DNA from: Nectonema munidae
Lineage: Eukaryota; Nematomorpha; Nectonematoida; Nectonematidae
Length of the DNA: 64,000 bases
Assembly: GCA_030549495.1 (NCBI GenBank)
Contig: JAUIRK010000934.1
Coordinates: forward strand, 434,001-498,000
Reading direction: 5' to 3'
This document shows, one piece after another, positions 46,533-57,691 of this stretch; the stretch's first letter is position 1, and each line of letters opens with the position of its first letter. Both the position numbers and the translations under genes were made by a program. The notes under the pieces are model-generated. The model made no database searches. It was not told where the DNA came from and saw only the letters and a list, made by a program, of their open reading frames with translations.

Positions 46533-46672
46533 ATGGGAGCATTTGTAAGGTTGGCTATAGATACTGGGTTGCGATAACTCAGCGTATTGGATTCGATCCT
46601 GCATCAAGCCCATTTTCCTCATAGTTCGATACAAACGGAACACCCCACGCTACCTTTACCTTTCATATGCAG
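46533..46672 (+). mobile_element. SINE B copy
   Basis: GTAAGGTTGGCTATAGATAC, then a degenerate B box GGATTCGATCCTGCATC, a GTTCGATACAAACGG stretch and the family end ACACCCCACGCTACC. Confidence 0.75.
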
Positions 46673-48553
46673 TGTGTATAATACAGTTTAAAATGACCTT
46701 TATCCTGAAACTTAATCTTGATTAGTAAAATTAATTTGTAAGTGACTGTTTTCATGAAAGTTTTTCCAAAATGTCAAGCCTTTTAAAACCCTTTTTAAAA
46801 TTTGAAATTATATGAAACGTTTCGAACAAATCCATACTTTTTTTAACTTTACTTTAATAAGAACAAACTTGAAAGATTTTGTTTATTTTTTTAGGGCTTT
46901 TATTGACGGAAAAAATTCACATTAATTGACTTTTAAAAAAAAAAAGAAGATAAAGTGACATAAATTATTTATTTGTGAATCAATAAAAAAAGGCTTTATT
47001 ACAGACATCGAACGGTCATAATAATCAATATACGATGATGAATAAACAAGAAAATCTATGCTAAACAAGAGGTGTCTCATTCTTTGAACGCATTCTGTAT
47101 ATATAGCGTGTTGAGTTCTAATTTATCTTTTTTAATATCATTCTAGCCTTTTCAATTCGATTTTAGCTTTTTTCAATCCTAATATAAATATAAAAAAAAC
47201 TTATTTAAGAGAACAGGAAAAAATAAAATAAAAGAAATAAATTCCATAGATTCTATTTTTTATTTCCTATAATTTTTTATTGGAAAACAAGATTTGTTTA
47301 TTTTGTCTGATCAAACAAGCAGTCTAATGGCCTTCTGAACGTCCATGATTTCATTTGAAGTTTTATGTGTTTGGGGGTTATACTGCTGTTTCTTAGATTT
47401 AAGTATCTCAGTGTTAGGGGTCTAATGTCAATATGTATGTGTTCGTATGCATGTATTATGTATATGTTCGTGTATGTCTAGATATTTTTTGTCAGAAGTG
47501 TATTAACACAAATAAATAGGAAAGTTTGTGTCAAGAATGTCAAAAAAAGTATATGAAAATGTATGTATGTAGGATTGCGCTAACACTAAACCTAACCTCA
47601 ACCCTATCACAAACTCTAAAACTAAAAATTATGTTTTAGACCACTAATCCTAACCCATCAATACCTTGCCAACATTAAGGCTCATTTAGGAATTGGTTGA
47701 GCACTTGTCAATCAAATATTATGCAAATTAAGGAAAAAATTTGAATAGTGAAAATCAGCCATAGAGTGACATCTCTTTTCTTTGATATCCGCATTTGTTA
47801 CTTTTTGCAAAATGAACTTTTCTTCTTCTTTCACTCAAAACCATGACTCGTTTAATTACTTCTATTATTGTACTCTTGTTCAACACAGCCGAGTAATCTA
47901 GTAGAGAAGATGTCCAGATTAAAGAAAATGTCTCGAAAAAATTCAGGAACAAAATTTCCCATTTCTTACAACAATCCTTTCAATAATACTCTATAAAGTA
48001 AAAGAGAAGTTTAAATAAAAACATCGGAGTAAATATGAAACTCCTTTTTTGGAACTATATAGTTCGGTCAATGAAAACCCAGAATTCTTCGAAATGGCTT
48101 GTTTGGGACAACTGTGGAAAATCGAGACATTTTCCAAGTTTAGTAGGTGAAAAAACTTTTCCAGAATCAAATAACAATGAAGGGATATTTGTCAAATATA
48201 TAAATAAATTCTCAATATCAGTTGACTTTTTTGCCGGTATTGTCTATACTTTATCAAAGACACCCTTTCGGATATAATTTTTTGAAGAAAAATTTCGATC
48301 GGTTAAATTTTATTCTCAGGGATCAACTTTTTTTAATTTTTTTTTCTTCATAAAAAAAAAGTAGCTAAAAAAAATAAAATATATTGTTTATTCCAATATA
48401 TTATTGAACATTTCATAAAACTAGAAAATCCCAGAAAGTTTTAAAAATCCTGGATTCAAGAATTTTTTAGAAAAATAAAAGGGATCCTGGAATTTGTCCT
48501 TCTCGAAAAATGAACTCTAGTCGTAATACTTTTTGAAAACTAAATTTTACAAT
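46673..48553. other. Intergenic DNA, mostly unrecognised
   Basis: AT-rich. It contains a weak cluster of the dispersed T-rich unit at 47120-47182 and a short CTAAC-rich patch at 47581-47640. No exon could be supported; small frames at 47755-47952 and 48035-48277 have no recognised domain. Confidence 0.5.
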
Positions 48554-48557
48554 TTAA

Positions 48558-48687
48558 CACTTTCGTGACCAGAAAAATCAGACGATATTTATTAAAAAGC
48601 AGAAGATTCATATACAAAACTATTTGAAAAAGCAGACGAAGCTAAAATTGTTTATGTATCATATATGATAGACAGGTCACGAAAGGC
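48558..48687 (-). mobile_element. piggyBac-like MITE (copy 4, divergent ends)
   Basis: 130 bp flanked by TTAA (48554-48557 and 48688-48691). Termini are CACTTTCGTGACC and, inward from the right, GCCTTTCGTGACC, unlike copies 1-3. The interior shares the GCAGACGA and CAGACGATATTT units in the same order as copy 3. Length is conserved. Confidence 0.8.
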
Positions 48688-48691
48688 TTAA

Positions 48692-51300
48692 TTCATCTTT
48701 CAAGCAACCCGGAATACCTTGTACATTCAAGTACTCGATGGGCGTCTCCAAATGCCTAAGACAAAAATGAGGTTGTAAAAGCTTATACACCAAGGATTGA
48801 AGATTTGCTACGGGGAATGTGGGATCGCTTTCAGCGAAGGCCTTCAAGCTGACAGAAGAAATCAGGAAAGGAAAAATTGAAATGATGTGCATACAGGAAA
48901 TTAAGTTAGGAAGTAATGGATGGGGCTAGAGAAATGGGAGAAGGTTATAAAATTCTTTACAGTGGCGAATCAAACAGAAAGAATGGAGTTGCCATCACAA
49001 TTTCACAGAAATGGAAATAAGGGTTAGGGAAGTGGGAAGAGCTGGCGATCGATTAATGGGGTTCAGGCTTGCAAGGGAAGGATCATTTGGAAACTATCAT
49101 ATCAGCATACGCACCACAGCCTGAATGTAAGGAAGAGAAGGAAAATTTTATGAAAAAGCTGGAAGAAATTGTCGAAGTGAAAGAAAATGAAGGATATTGT
49201 AAGTCAAAGAAAGATATTGTAATGCCAAGTCAAAGAGAGAAAGATGGCCTTAAAGAGTCTCGATGAACTAAGAATCGATAAGATCGAGAAATAAGAGGTG
49301 ATATAAAAGTGTCACTCACGGTTACAATGAAACGCATGGAAGACATAGATATGGAAAAAGAAGTGAACATGGAGAGAGGATTTTGCTGATGGCTGAAAGG
49401 AATGCACTGTTAGTTTGCAAGACAAAGTATAGAAAAAAATCAGATCATTTCAAGGAAAGAGATGCAAAAAATTTAAAAGATTGCAAAGCTATTCTTGGAA
49501 ATGAGATTATCCATTAGCAGAGATCGGCTGTCCTCTAAACATACAAGAACAAAAATATAAGCAAAATATACAAAACAAACAGAGAAACTTGGGATTTGGA
49601 AATTCAGGGAAACGGAAACAAGGCCGTAAAAAAGATAGATGAATGGTGGAAGAGGAGCAAACAAGTAGAAGAAATTTGGCAAAGATAAAAGAGACTTTAC
49701 AAAGGCGCGTAAAAAGTCATAGGACGTACAAACCCGGAAAGAATGAATCAGAAAGAGACTTGGTGATGGAAGGAAAGTGTGAGAAATGTGCTGAAAGAGA
49801 AAAAATAGCATTCAATAAGTGGCAAAAAACTAACCTGTAAAAACACAAGGAAATGCAGGAATAAAAAGGGGGAAGCTAAAAGAAGTACTGCAATTGTTAG
49901 AAATAAATGGGTGCAGCAACCTTATGAAGACTTGACAAAGTAAGGAGGGAGAAAATCGAATATAGAGAATTTCAAAAGATAGACAGAAAGAAGGCGAGGA
50001 AATTGGAAACTTCAAGATCATCAAAGATAAAAATTATATTTGACGATTAAGAACAAGTGAACATAAATATATCAAATTAAAAAGAAGAGATAGAAGAAAC
50101 GCTCAGGCGAGTAAAAGTAATTAATGAAGAGGAAGTAATGGAACAAATCAGAAATCATCCGGACTTAGAGAGATTAGTATTGATATACTAATAGCAGGAG
50201 AGGCCAAGAAACATTCAAGTGGATGGTAGACAACTGAGAAATGTGTGGATTGAAGAAAAAATATGCCTGAAGATTTGAGTAAAGGTGCACTAGTGCACAT
50301 TTGGAAGAAGATCGATATAGATGAGATTTTTGTTATAAGACAGTTCTTAAAGAAAAAAATGGAAGGGAATTGATCAGTTTTTGGGGTTTTATAGATTTAG
50401 AGAGAGTATATGAGAACACTACAGATACTATTCTGGAAGAAGTGGTATATTGGTGCTTGCGTAAAAAAGGTATATCCGAAAAATTGTTTAAATTCGTGCA
50501 AGAAATTTACAGAGATTCAAAGACATCTATCAAAACTGCAGAAGAAACTTCAAGAGAATATGAAGTGAAAATAGGCTTGCATCAAAGCTCGGCATTGAGT
50601 CCTCTACTGTCTGCATGGTAGTTGAAAAATTATTATTAAAGCATCTAAAAACTGAAGATCTTTGGGAACTTCTGTTTACAGATGATTTAGCGATTAAAGA
50701 AAGTTTAGGCTTGCAGTAAAAAAGATGGCCAGCCGGTCACTATTGAAGATAGACATGGTAAAAAGCTGAAGCAAGGGAAAAAAGTTTCAAGTACTTAAGC
50801 TCACAAATTGTTGACAGGGGAAGTTGTAAAAAAGATGTTCAAGCGAGAGTGAATGCTAGTGGGTTGAAATGGTAAGAGGTCATCAATGACAAAAGAATGT
50901 CAATAAAACTGAAAGCGAAGATATACACAACAATCATAGGAGCAGTGATGATGAACCGAGATGAAGATGCTTAGAAAGAATATTGGAGTGACATTGAAGG
51001 ATCGAATAAAAATGAAGAAGTGAAAAGAAAGACTGGAGTTACAAGCATGTGCGCAGTAGTGGAGCGTAGCAAACTCCGATGGTTTGGTTATGTTAAGGAA
51101 GATGATGTGCGTCAAGTCAAAGAGAGAAAGATGGCCTTAAAGAGAGTCTCGATGAACTAAGACTCACTGAAGAGGCCCACAAAATCGAGAAAAGTGGACA
51201 GAGGATCGAAGCCACAGACCCCCAACTTGGGGACAAGGTGTAGTCAAAGAAGATATAAATCTGTGTTTTTTATGCCATACATACTTTTGCAGTCAAGTGG
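48692..51300 (+). mobile_element. Degenerate RTE-type LINE
   Basis: Frame fragments follow the order of an RTE element. The endonuclease part is at about 48815-49160 (KIEMMCIQEIKLGSNGWG, equivalent to the QETK motif; GYKILYSGESNRKNGVAITI; IISAYAPQPE). The reverse-transcriptase core is at about 50370-50720 (WGFIDLERVYE, then GLHQSSALSPLLS, then LFTDDLAI, where the usual YADD box reads TDD). The C-terminal part is at about 50960-51240 (MLRKNIGVTLKDRIKMK, and RWFGYV when frames shift). Many stops and shifts make it inactive. It begins directly after the TTAA of the MITE before it. Confidence 0.8.
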
Positions 51301-52285
51301 TGGTAGGAGATTATGAGAGAGCTGATAAAATGTATCGCCAAAGTTCCTAACATATTTAAGGTCAAATTTGAAATCAGTATCTTACCGGTATTGAAATCAA
51401 TTTTAGAAAAGTGTCAGTTTTTCTAAAATGTAAAAATTAAAGACAAGATGAAATATTTAAAATTTTTATTTCAAAACAAATAAATTTTCCTGAATAATTA
51501 AACAATAAAATTTATAAAAAAGCAAGAATAAAATAGGCAGGTAGGAAGATTTGTGTTATAAAAATATACTCATATATACTCGCATACATAAAAGTTCATA
51601 TAGGCACACACCAATTCAAATAATAACATATGGCATCGATATCACATTCACACAATTAGTTTACGAGTCATAGGCTTCCTACACCCTTATATAAATAATT
51701 ATTCTTATTAATATGGAAAGAGGAGAAGATACACAAACAAGAAAAATAACTGCATGGAGAATTCTGAAGAAGCCCATATCGCCACGTCAACCTGTCATCA
51801 GCCCATTTTAGATGATAGCAGCTTTATTTGAAATAAGTACGAAAGTACCAACTTAAAATGCCTAAAGGAGACGCCCCGCATAAGATTGGACGAAGGGTGC
51901 ACTAGCAGCCATGAATTGCGTACAAGAACTTTTTAGCGAAGCCAGAAACGAAAGCTAATCATCTGTGAGAGAAAGAAGAGTAAAATTTGTGTCAGAATTT
52001 TTGTATTAAAAGATAAAAATTTTCAATTTTTATGTCGATTGTTCTTGTTATCATAAATAGATTATATGTTTGTGTGAAACTGGTTAGTATTAGCAAAGGA
52101 TGGATAAGATGAAGTCGTGTACACACAATACTTTCCTCAAATAATAAATATATGCGTTGTGTGTGTGTGTGTGTATGTACGCTATTTTCTGTGAACGTTT
52201 AAAAAAGTCTGAAGCGGCCGGGGTATTTTTTACTTACAAATCGGAGTTTTAGATGATGCTGAAAAAAGGAGCTCATTCACCTCTA
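51301..52285 (-). other. Probable 3' flank and UTR of TENT4
   Basis: Minus-strand downstream region of TENT4. An AATAAA poly(A) signal candidate reads on the minus strand at 51823-51828. A GT microsatellite lies at about 52153-52173. No further exon was found. Confidence 0.35.
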
Positions 52286-53944
52286 CTATGACATGGAGAG
52301 TGTGGAAGCTGACAACAAAGTGGATGCGCTCAATGGATCGGAGCTGATTTCTTGGAATGCAGAATGCGACGACTTCGGGCGCAGACCTTTCATCACCACG
52401 GAGTTCGCGAAAGAGGCAGGTGCATTGGGAATGCCATTTTCTCTTAGGGAGGAGGCGTTGTTGGGGAAGCCTGCGTGGAACTTTTGCGATTTACTCGAAA
52501 TATTGGAAGTCGGCTTCTTGTACGGACTTTGCTTGAGGGAATTAGAAGCGTGATTTTGGAAGCGCGACTTGCTGCTCGGAGAAACGACGTTGCCACTGGC
52601 ACTCGAGAGAACTTTGTTGGCGTACAGGTAATCCAAGTTGTTCTCGTTGAGTCTTTTGACGAGAGTGCTTATCTGCAGCTTACTGGGTTGAGGCACGTCG
52701 TTTGTTACTGAATGGCAAGTCGTTTGCGCCACATCACTCTTGTTAACTCCTGTTGCGCTGGACTGGGCTGTAGTGTTTTGGGGATATTGCATCATTTTGG
52801 CAAAGTTCAGTTTGTAATACGATGAAAGGAAAGACCTGTACAAAACACTTTCCGGAGTAACGTTGATGATATTTGCTAAAATACTGTAATTCTTGTAATA
52901 TTCATTGCAATACGGGTAAACAGCGCGAAATAGGACGGTGTAGGCGAATTCGAACGCCTGCTTCACATACATCACGCCATATGAGCCTTTGCCCACATCA
53001 TTTCCCTCAGTCAAAGGATCTTCGATGCAAAGGATGGATGGTTGGAAGCCTTTTTCAATCATCTCCTCCTTGGGAATATACGCGCCCCCGTTCTTAATTG
53101 TGATGGCTGACTTAGTGTAGTTGTAGTGGCGGCCATACAGCTCAAAGAATTCGATAAGAAGAACACCCAGATTCAAATTTGAAGAGAAATCCGCTTCTTT
53201 CAGTCGGGGGTGAAGCTGGAAGAAGTTTATTGTGAGGAGTATCAAGCAGTAGGAACTGATGCCTCCCGTAAAAACCTCGTTCAAGTCGCGCTGCAGCAAA
53301 AAAGACTTGAGCACGAGGACGAGGGGCGCAAGCACGGGGTACTTCGTCAGGAAGGAGTGGATGAGAATGACGCTTTGGATGCCGTTATTCGTGTTGAAGC
53401 TGATGTCAACTTTGATGTCGGTTTCGCATTCGCATAACTTGACTATGGGAACGGAGGCCTTGTCCAGAACCTTGATGGAAGAGGAGGACGCGATCCCCTT
53501 GGCCTGAAGCTCAGCTTTCAGCGTCCAGAGAGGCAACGTCTCCCACTTCCCAATGACCACAATGTCAATGTCGCCGGTGGGCAGGTAAAGACCAGTTCTG
53601 AAGCTGCCAAAGACATCGACCTTAGCATTCGGCCACAGAGAGAGAATCACTGCACAGATTTTTTGGATGACGTATGCGCGTATCGAGTGCTCCTCTTGTG
53701 TCGGCCGCATGTAGGCATAGAAGTCTTGGATTTCTTCGTGCAGACGCTCAATGCCCAGCGAATATTTCTTCTTTGGGTGTATCCAGGGACAGTTACCCAC
53801 CTTGTTAAAGCGTTCACTTTTGGATGACGTGCTACTCGAATTTCGGCAGAAAGGAGAGTCATCAATCGCGGAAATCAGCTCTTCGTTGCTTTTACAAAAG
53901 TTTTTGTGCTTTATGTGTGTGTGAGGATAAGAGGCCGTTTTCAT
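52286..53944 (-). CDS. TENT4: Non-canonical poly(A) polymerase, TENT4/PAPD5/Trf4 family
   Basis: Nuclear terminal nucleotidyltransferase that adds A (and mixed) tails; in other species the family works in TRAMP-like RNA surveillance and mRNA tail control. The single frame gives 552 residues. The N-terminus (1-50) is low complexity. The nucleotidyltransferase core starts near residue 55. The signature GS at 113-114 is followed by TGDIDIVV with D125 and D127, and the third carboxylate D180 lies in VDISFN. The central domain includes KYPVLAPLVLVLKSFLLQRD and NEVFTGGISSY. The PAP-associated segment at about 258-318 has GVLLIEFFELYGRHYNY and IEDPL. The tail from about 390 is Ser/Asn rich. All catalytic residues are present. 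The ATG is the first after an in-frame TGA; its context is weak (C at -3), and AG acceptors just upstream allow a spliced 5' leader. The coding part has no intron, unlike vertebrate genes of this family. Confidence 0.95.
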   Translation of the reverse strand: MKTASYPHTHIKHKNFCKSNEELISAIDDSPFCRNSSSTSSKSERFNKVGNCPWIHPKKKYSLGIERLHEEIQDFYAYMRPTQEEHSIRAYVIQKICAVILSLWPNAKVDVFGSFRTGLYLPTGDIDIVVIGKWETLPLWTLKAELQAKGIASSSSIKVLDKASVPIVKLCECETDIKVDISFNTNNGIQSVILIHSFLTKYPVLAPLVLVLKSFLLQRDLNEVFTGGISSYCLILLTINFFQLHPRLKEADFSSNLNLGVLLIEFFELYGRHYNYTKSAITIKNGGAYIPKEEMIEKGFQPSILCIEDPLTEGNDVGKGSYGVMYVKQAFEFAYTVLFRAVYPYCNEYYKNYSILANIINVTPESVLYRSFLSSYYKLNFAKMMQYPQNTTAQSSATGVNKSDVAQTTCHSVTNDVPQPSKLQISTLVKRLNENNLDYLYANKVLSSASGNVVSPSSKSRFQNHASNSLKQSPYKKPTSNISSKSQKFHAGFPNNASSLRENGIPNAPASFANSVVMKGLRPKSSHSAFQEISSDPLSASTLLSASTLSMS

Positions 53945-54465
53945 CTGCTCTTTTTGAGGTAAAAAAATTAAATATACATCAACTAAAAAGAAAATAAATC
54001 AATAGAGAGCATTTATATTTAAAAAGATGGCCTGCTAAATTCGTTTATACGATTATTGCGGAAAAATTTATATTTGCTTTCGCATTTTGACTTCATTATT
54101 CGCGGATGTTCTGGAAATTTTTTCAAGGAAGCAGTTGAAATAGAAATGAAACTCAAATTAATCACATTTGGTTTGGGCAGTTCAAACAAAAACAAACACA
54201 TAGCTAGATTAGAGAAAAAGATAGCGTAGTAACGTTTTGTGTTATGTTCATTCAGTTTTAAACAAAACTAGGGATATTATGCGCTTAAAATTAGACAATA
54301 TAATCATAAAAATTTCAGGATAATAATGCAAACAAACCAGAGAAACACATTTTATCATTATTCTGGAAGCAACAAAACTTTGTTTTTTAGTCATGCAATT
54401 TTACTTTTTGTTGTAATTGCAAATTAAAGCATATCGTAAGCAATAAGTATCATCCTATGGAATTA
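53945..54465 (-). promoter_or_regulatory. Upstream region of TENT4
   Basis: AT-rich. Candidate splice acceptors on the minus strand (TTTTCTTTTTAG just before 53978, and AAAGAGCAG directly before the ATG) could mark the end of a leader intron. No core promoter motif is clear. Confidence 0.25.
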
Positions 54466-54467
54466 TA

Positions 54468-54600
54468 CAGCAAACCCTTTTTATAACGGTCACACATGAG
54501 ACCTATTAGAAATGACTGTTTTAGACAAGTGACCTGGGTTCTACTCTTTTGTAGTAGTGGTCGATATAGAGAGATGACCGTTTTATTGGGTTGACTGATA
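54468..54600 (+). repeat. pogo/Tigger-like terminal fragment
   Basis: TACAGCAAACCCTTTTTATA with a flanking TA is the common start of pogo-type elements (CAGTNAACCTCTNTATAACG). The right end is not recognisable. No transposase frame. Confidence 0.45.
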
Positions 54601-54746
54601 AGATAGGTCTTACTATATTATAATGTAAGTAGGCTTTAGCAAAGCAAGTCAAAGTAAGATGTAAAATAAAAAGATCGTGAGGAAAAAATGGGTCAAAAAA
54701 GTATTAAATAAAAATCACCTGCTTCAAGTTTAATAAAAACTTATTA

Positions 54747-54875
54747 CCCATTAAGTACCATAGAAATCAGACGATATTTAAAAAAACGCAGACGATTTGT
54801 ATTCAAATCATTGAAAAAAGCAGACAAAGATGAAATTACCTATATTCCCAAATGGGAACATTGGGACTTAATTGG
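54747..54875 (-). mobile_element. piggyBac-like MITE (copy 3, minus)
   Basis: 129 bp. TTAA flanks the right end (54876-54879); the left flank reads TTA directly before CCC. It is the inverted equivalent of copy 1, including TGGGAACATTGGGACTTAAT and three GCAGAC or CAGACGA units. Confidence 0.8.
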
Positions 54876-55245
54876 TTAAAAAGAAAAGCAGAGAACAATT
54901 TTTCAATAACCTGGTCTTTTTGGATCTCCAAAACCTTTAATGATCTAAAGCACTTTTTCTATTCACTTTGGATAGGAATAAGAAACAAGTAGGGGATAAA
55001 AATAGTGCAATGAGATTTTACAGCCATGTAAATAATAGACCCTGTGTATTCCCTTTTGGAAATCACACATTATCTATAATGAAACTAAACACCTTCTTAG
55101 ATTATATCTTATCCTCTTATAACATAACAAGTGTATTAAGCAATGTAAAGAGGCTAATCGCCTATATGTGAATTGCATCAAATATAATACAGATAAAATA
55201 CAAATCAATCAAATAATGATATATCTTTTATCTTTCCAAAAATCA

Positions 55246-55800
55246 GCAAGCTTCCTTTCAAAGATATTTATTTATATTCAAGGAATCGACAACTTCATTT
55301 GGCAAACCATTGCAGTGATTACAGGGGCGTAGCCAGAGGGGGGCAAGGGGGCAGTGCCCCCCCCCCCCCCCAAATAATTTCCAATATGCTTTCCCCCCCC
55401 CCCCCCCCCCAACTTCCATTTTTTGGCTATGCCACTGAGTGATTATATGCTTTTTGTGTTAAATAGTGTTGTCTATAATTGCTTTGGTAAGAATTAGGTT
55501 TAAATTTTAGGGAATGTGATCTGAAAATTCTCTTTGAGTAACCAGACAATACATTCTCGTCAATGTTCATGTTTCCTTTCATAATATTAAATATAGTAAT
55601 CATTTCATTCCTTAAGCTTCTACAAAGAAGGAAGATTAATTTTCTCCAATCTTCTAATGTAACATAAACTTTTCATTTCTTTAAATTGTTTTGTAAATAT
55701 TCTCTGAATGTTTTCTATTTTTCTGATGTTCATGATTGAAGAATTTCCAAAAATCACATTTTCATATTCTAAAACAGGCCTGACTAAAGATTTGAACAGA
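55246..55800 (-). mobile_element. 3' part of a CR1/I-like LINE, split by a hAT MITE
   Basis: Minus-strand frames read HLFKSLVRPVLEYENVIFGN, then IENIQRIFTKQFKEM, then SNYRQHYLTQKAYN on one side of the MITE at 55322-55437, and CNGLPNEVVDSLNINKYL on the other. This matches the reverse-transcriptase carboxy terminus also seen at 17519-17766 (YRQTFLIQRAFQDWNSLPSE). At least two stops or shifts are present. The 5' part is missing. Confidence 0.8.
55322..55437. mobile_element. 116-bp hAT MITE with perfect 8-bp duplication
   Basis: Ends are CAGGGGCGTAGCCAGAGGGG and, inward from the right, CAGTGGCATAGCCAAAAAAT. The flanking AGTGATTA is perfect (55314-55321 and 55438-55445). The interior holds runs of 15 C (55357-55371) and 18 C (55393-55410). 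It lies inside the LINE fragment at 55246-55800. Confidence 0.92.
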
Positions 55801-56525
55801 TGGAGAGAAACTTTTTTTTTGAAGACCAGAATTTTGAAGACGAATCGTTAACTTTCAATGGAATTTTGTTTATCTAAAGCAGGTGATTTCCGTTTTCTTC
55901 AAACACTTGTATCGCAGCGGTCAAGGGTTAAACGAAATAAATGTGAGGTTCCGTTTCATCAAACAATTAAACGAAGTTTATCCTTGATCTTAGCGAATAA
56001 CACTTTCACTGAGTATTTCAAAGAATGAAAAATGATAGCGGAATGCTTGGATCCCAAGATGAGATGATAACAAGTTGACCTTAGCGAATAACAACTTCAC
56101 TGTGTATTCAAGCAATGAAGAATGCTAGTGTAATGCTTGGATTCAAACATTGGATGATAACAAGTACCATTTTCCTCTTTATCCTTTGAGGATCAGTGTG
56201 GAACTGGGGTAGAAAGAAATGAAAATCATCTGCTATAAATATATATATATAAAATTTCAGTGAAATAGAGAGTAGACGATTAGCCTTAAAAAACACGCTC
56301 CTCAAAGGATTCAAGGGCCAAGTGAGTAATGAATCATTTTTAAGCTATCCTATGTTGATATCTTCGAATCTCCATGAAAATACCTATAAACAGTTAATGC
56401 TTTTTAAAGCCTCGATATATCTTTGCAAGGCAACCTAAAAGGTAGCTCTGATGGAGAGAGATTTCACTTTATACGAGTTTGTTATTAATTATTATTATTT
56501 ATAAATAAATAGAGACTCTAAATTT
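55801..56525. other. Intergenic DNA with a short shared repeat
   Basis: CAGAATTTTGAAGACG at 55828 and ATCTAAAGCAG near 55873 match the same pair of motifs at about 7417-7490. Two similar stretches with TTAGCGAATAACA and TTCACTG near 55990 and 56083 form a local direct repeat of about 90 bases. No gene seen. Confidence 0.45.
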
Positions 56526-57000
56526 AAAAAAACTACCATAACATATGGTTCTGAAACATGTACCATAATGTCACTAGAAGAAGGTATTTTGAGAAGAGCT
56601 GAAAGAAGCATGTTACGGAAAATGTGTGGATTGAAGTTGGATGATAAATTAAAGACTGAAGAACATAGATGAAAAGACTAGGGCTGAAAAATCTAATTTT
56701 TGAAACAGAAAAGCAGGGAAATTTAAGGTGTTTGGGATATATCTTAAGGAAGGACGATGATCTAAGTATAAAACGAGTTTGGAAGTTTGAAGTTGATGGC
56801 GTTCGAAGTAAAGGCAGACCTAAATTAAACTGGAAATGGATCATGAAGAAAGATTGCACCAAAGTTGGTTTGAAGCACGAAGAGGCGGAAGATATAATCA
56901 AGAGGAAGTTAGTCACCAAATTATGGAAGGAAAGTCAGTAACCATTCGAAAGAGAGAAAAATCTTGACTATAAAAAATGATGATGATGATGATGATTTTA
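56526..57000 (+). mobile_element. 3' end of an RTE-type LINE with ATG-repeat tail
   Basis: Frames read TYGSETCTIMSLEEGILRRA, then MLRKMCGLKLDDKLK, then (after a shift) GNLRCLGYILRKDDD and GRPKLNWKWIMKKDC followed by KVGLKHEEAEDI. This is the carboxy-terminal end of endonuclease/reverse-transcriptase LINEs of the RTE type (pattern YGSETW, RMLRWMCG, RLRWFGH, GRP). It ends in a (TGA)n microsatellite at 56977-56997, as RTE elements often do. 5'-truncated. Confidence 0.8.
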
Positions 57001-57691
57001 GCAGGCGGCAGTATCAAATACGATGAATGCAACAACATACTTAATGATGTCTTACTGAAAAAGACTTCTTTCTGGAAAACAAAAAAATTCCCATAATCAA
57101 TGAAACACATACAATGCATGAAGTCCATCACTTGTACAGCGATATGTTATATAACAAACAGCGATTGCCTTCACAGACTTGTCAGAAGTTAGTGATAACA
57201 ATGGTTACCACTAACTTGCTCAAAAATACCAAGTTCAAACCATAGTTGTGGAGTTGGTTGACCTTTTTTATTATACAAATATCTTGTGAACAATGCTCAG
57301 TTTATGAGTAGACAAAACTAAATAGCTATTGTTTGAGCTTAGGTTATAAACGATCAATTGAAAAGCATTCTGCCGACATTGTAAGAAAGACACTAAACTA
57401 CAAATACAAACGAATAAAACAACATTCTGAGGAAATGAAACATTTTCGTTGCAAGATGAAGCACAAGCATGTAGGATTCAGGCCAGTTGGAGAGTTATAT
57501 TTGAAACAGTAAAGTTAATGTGGAATAATTACAAATTTTTAAGATCAAGGTCGCGTAAATATAAATAGGTAAAGTCATCAGTGTTAAAAAATATGCATAC
57601 ATGCAGTTCCCAAAATGACAAATAGCTGGATTCGGAGTGGGAAAATTATGAATAACTGGCGTTGGAGTGCGAGAAACAAAATATTTTTCCG

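Noticed and set aside
47581-47640. Telomere-like CTAACCT/CCTAACC patch
   Set aside because: Units are irregular and few; no true (TTAGG)n or similar array. Treated as low-complexity DNA.
52293-53507. Plus-strand frames across TENT4
   Set aside because: Antisense shadows of the conserved minus-strand gene.
54968-55171. 67-codon plus frame between MITE copy 3 and the LINE
   Set aside because: No recognisable family and no flanking splice signals.
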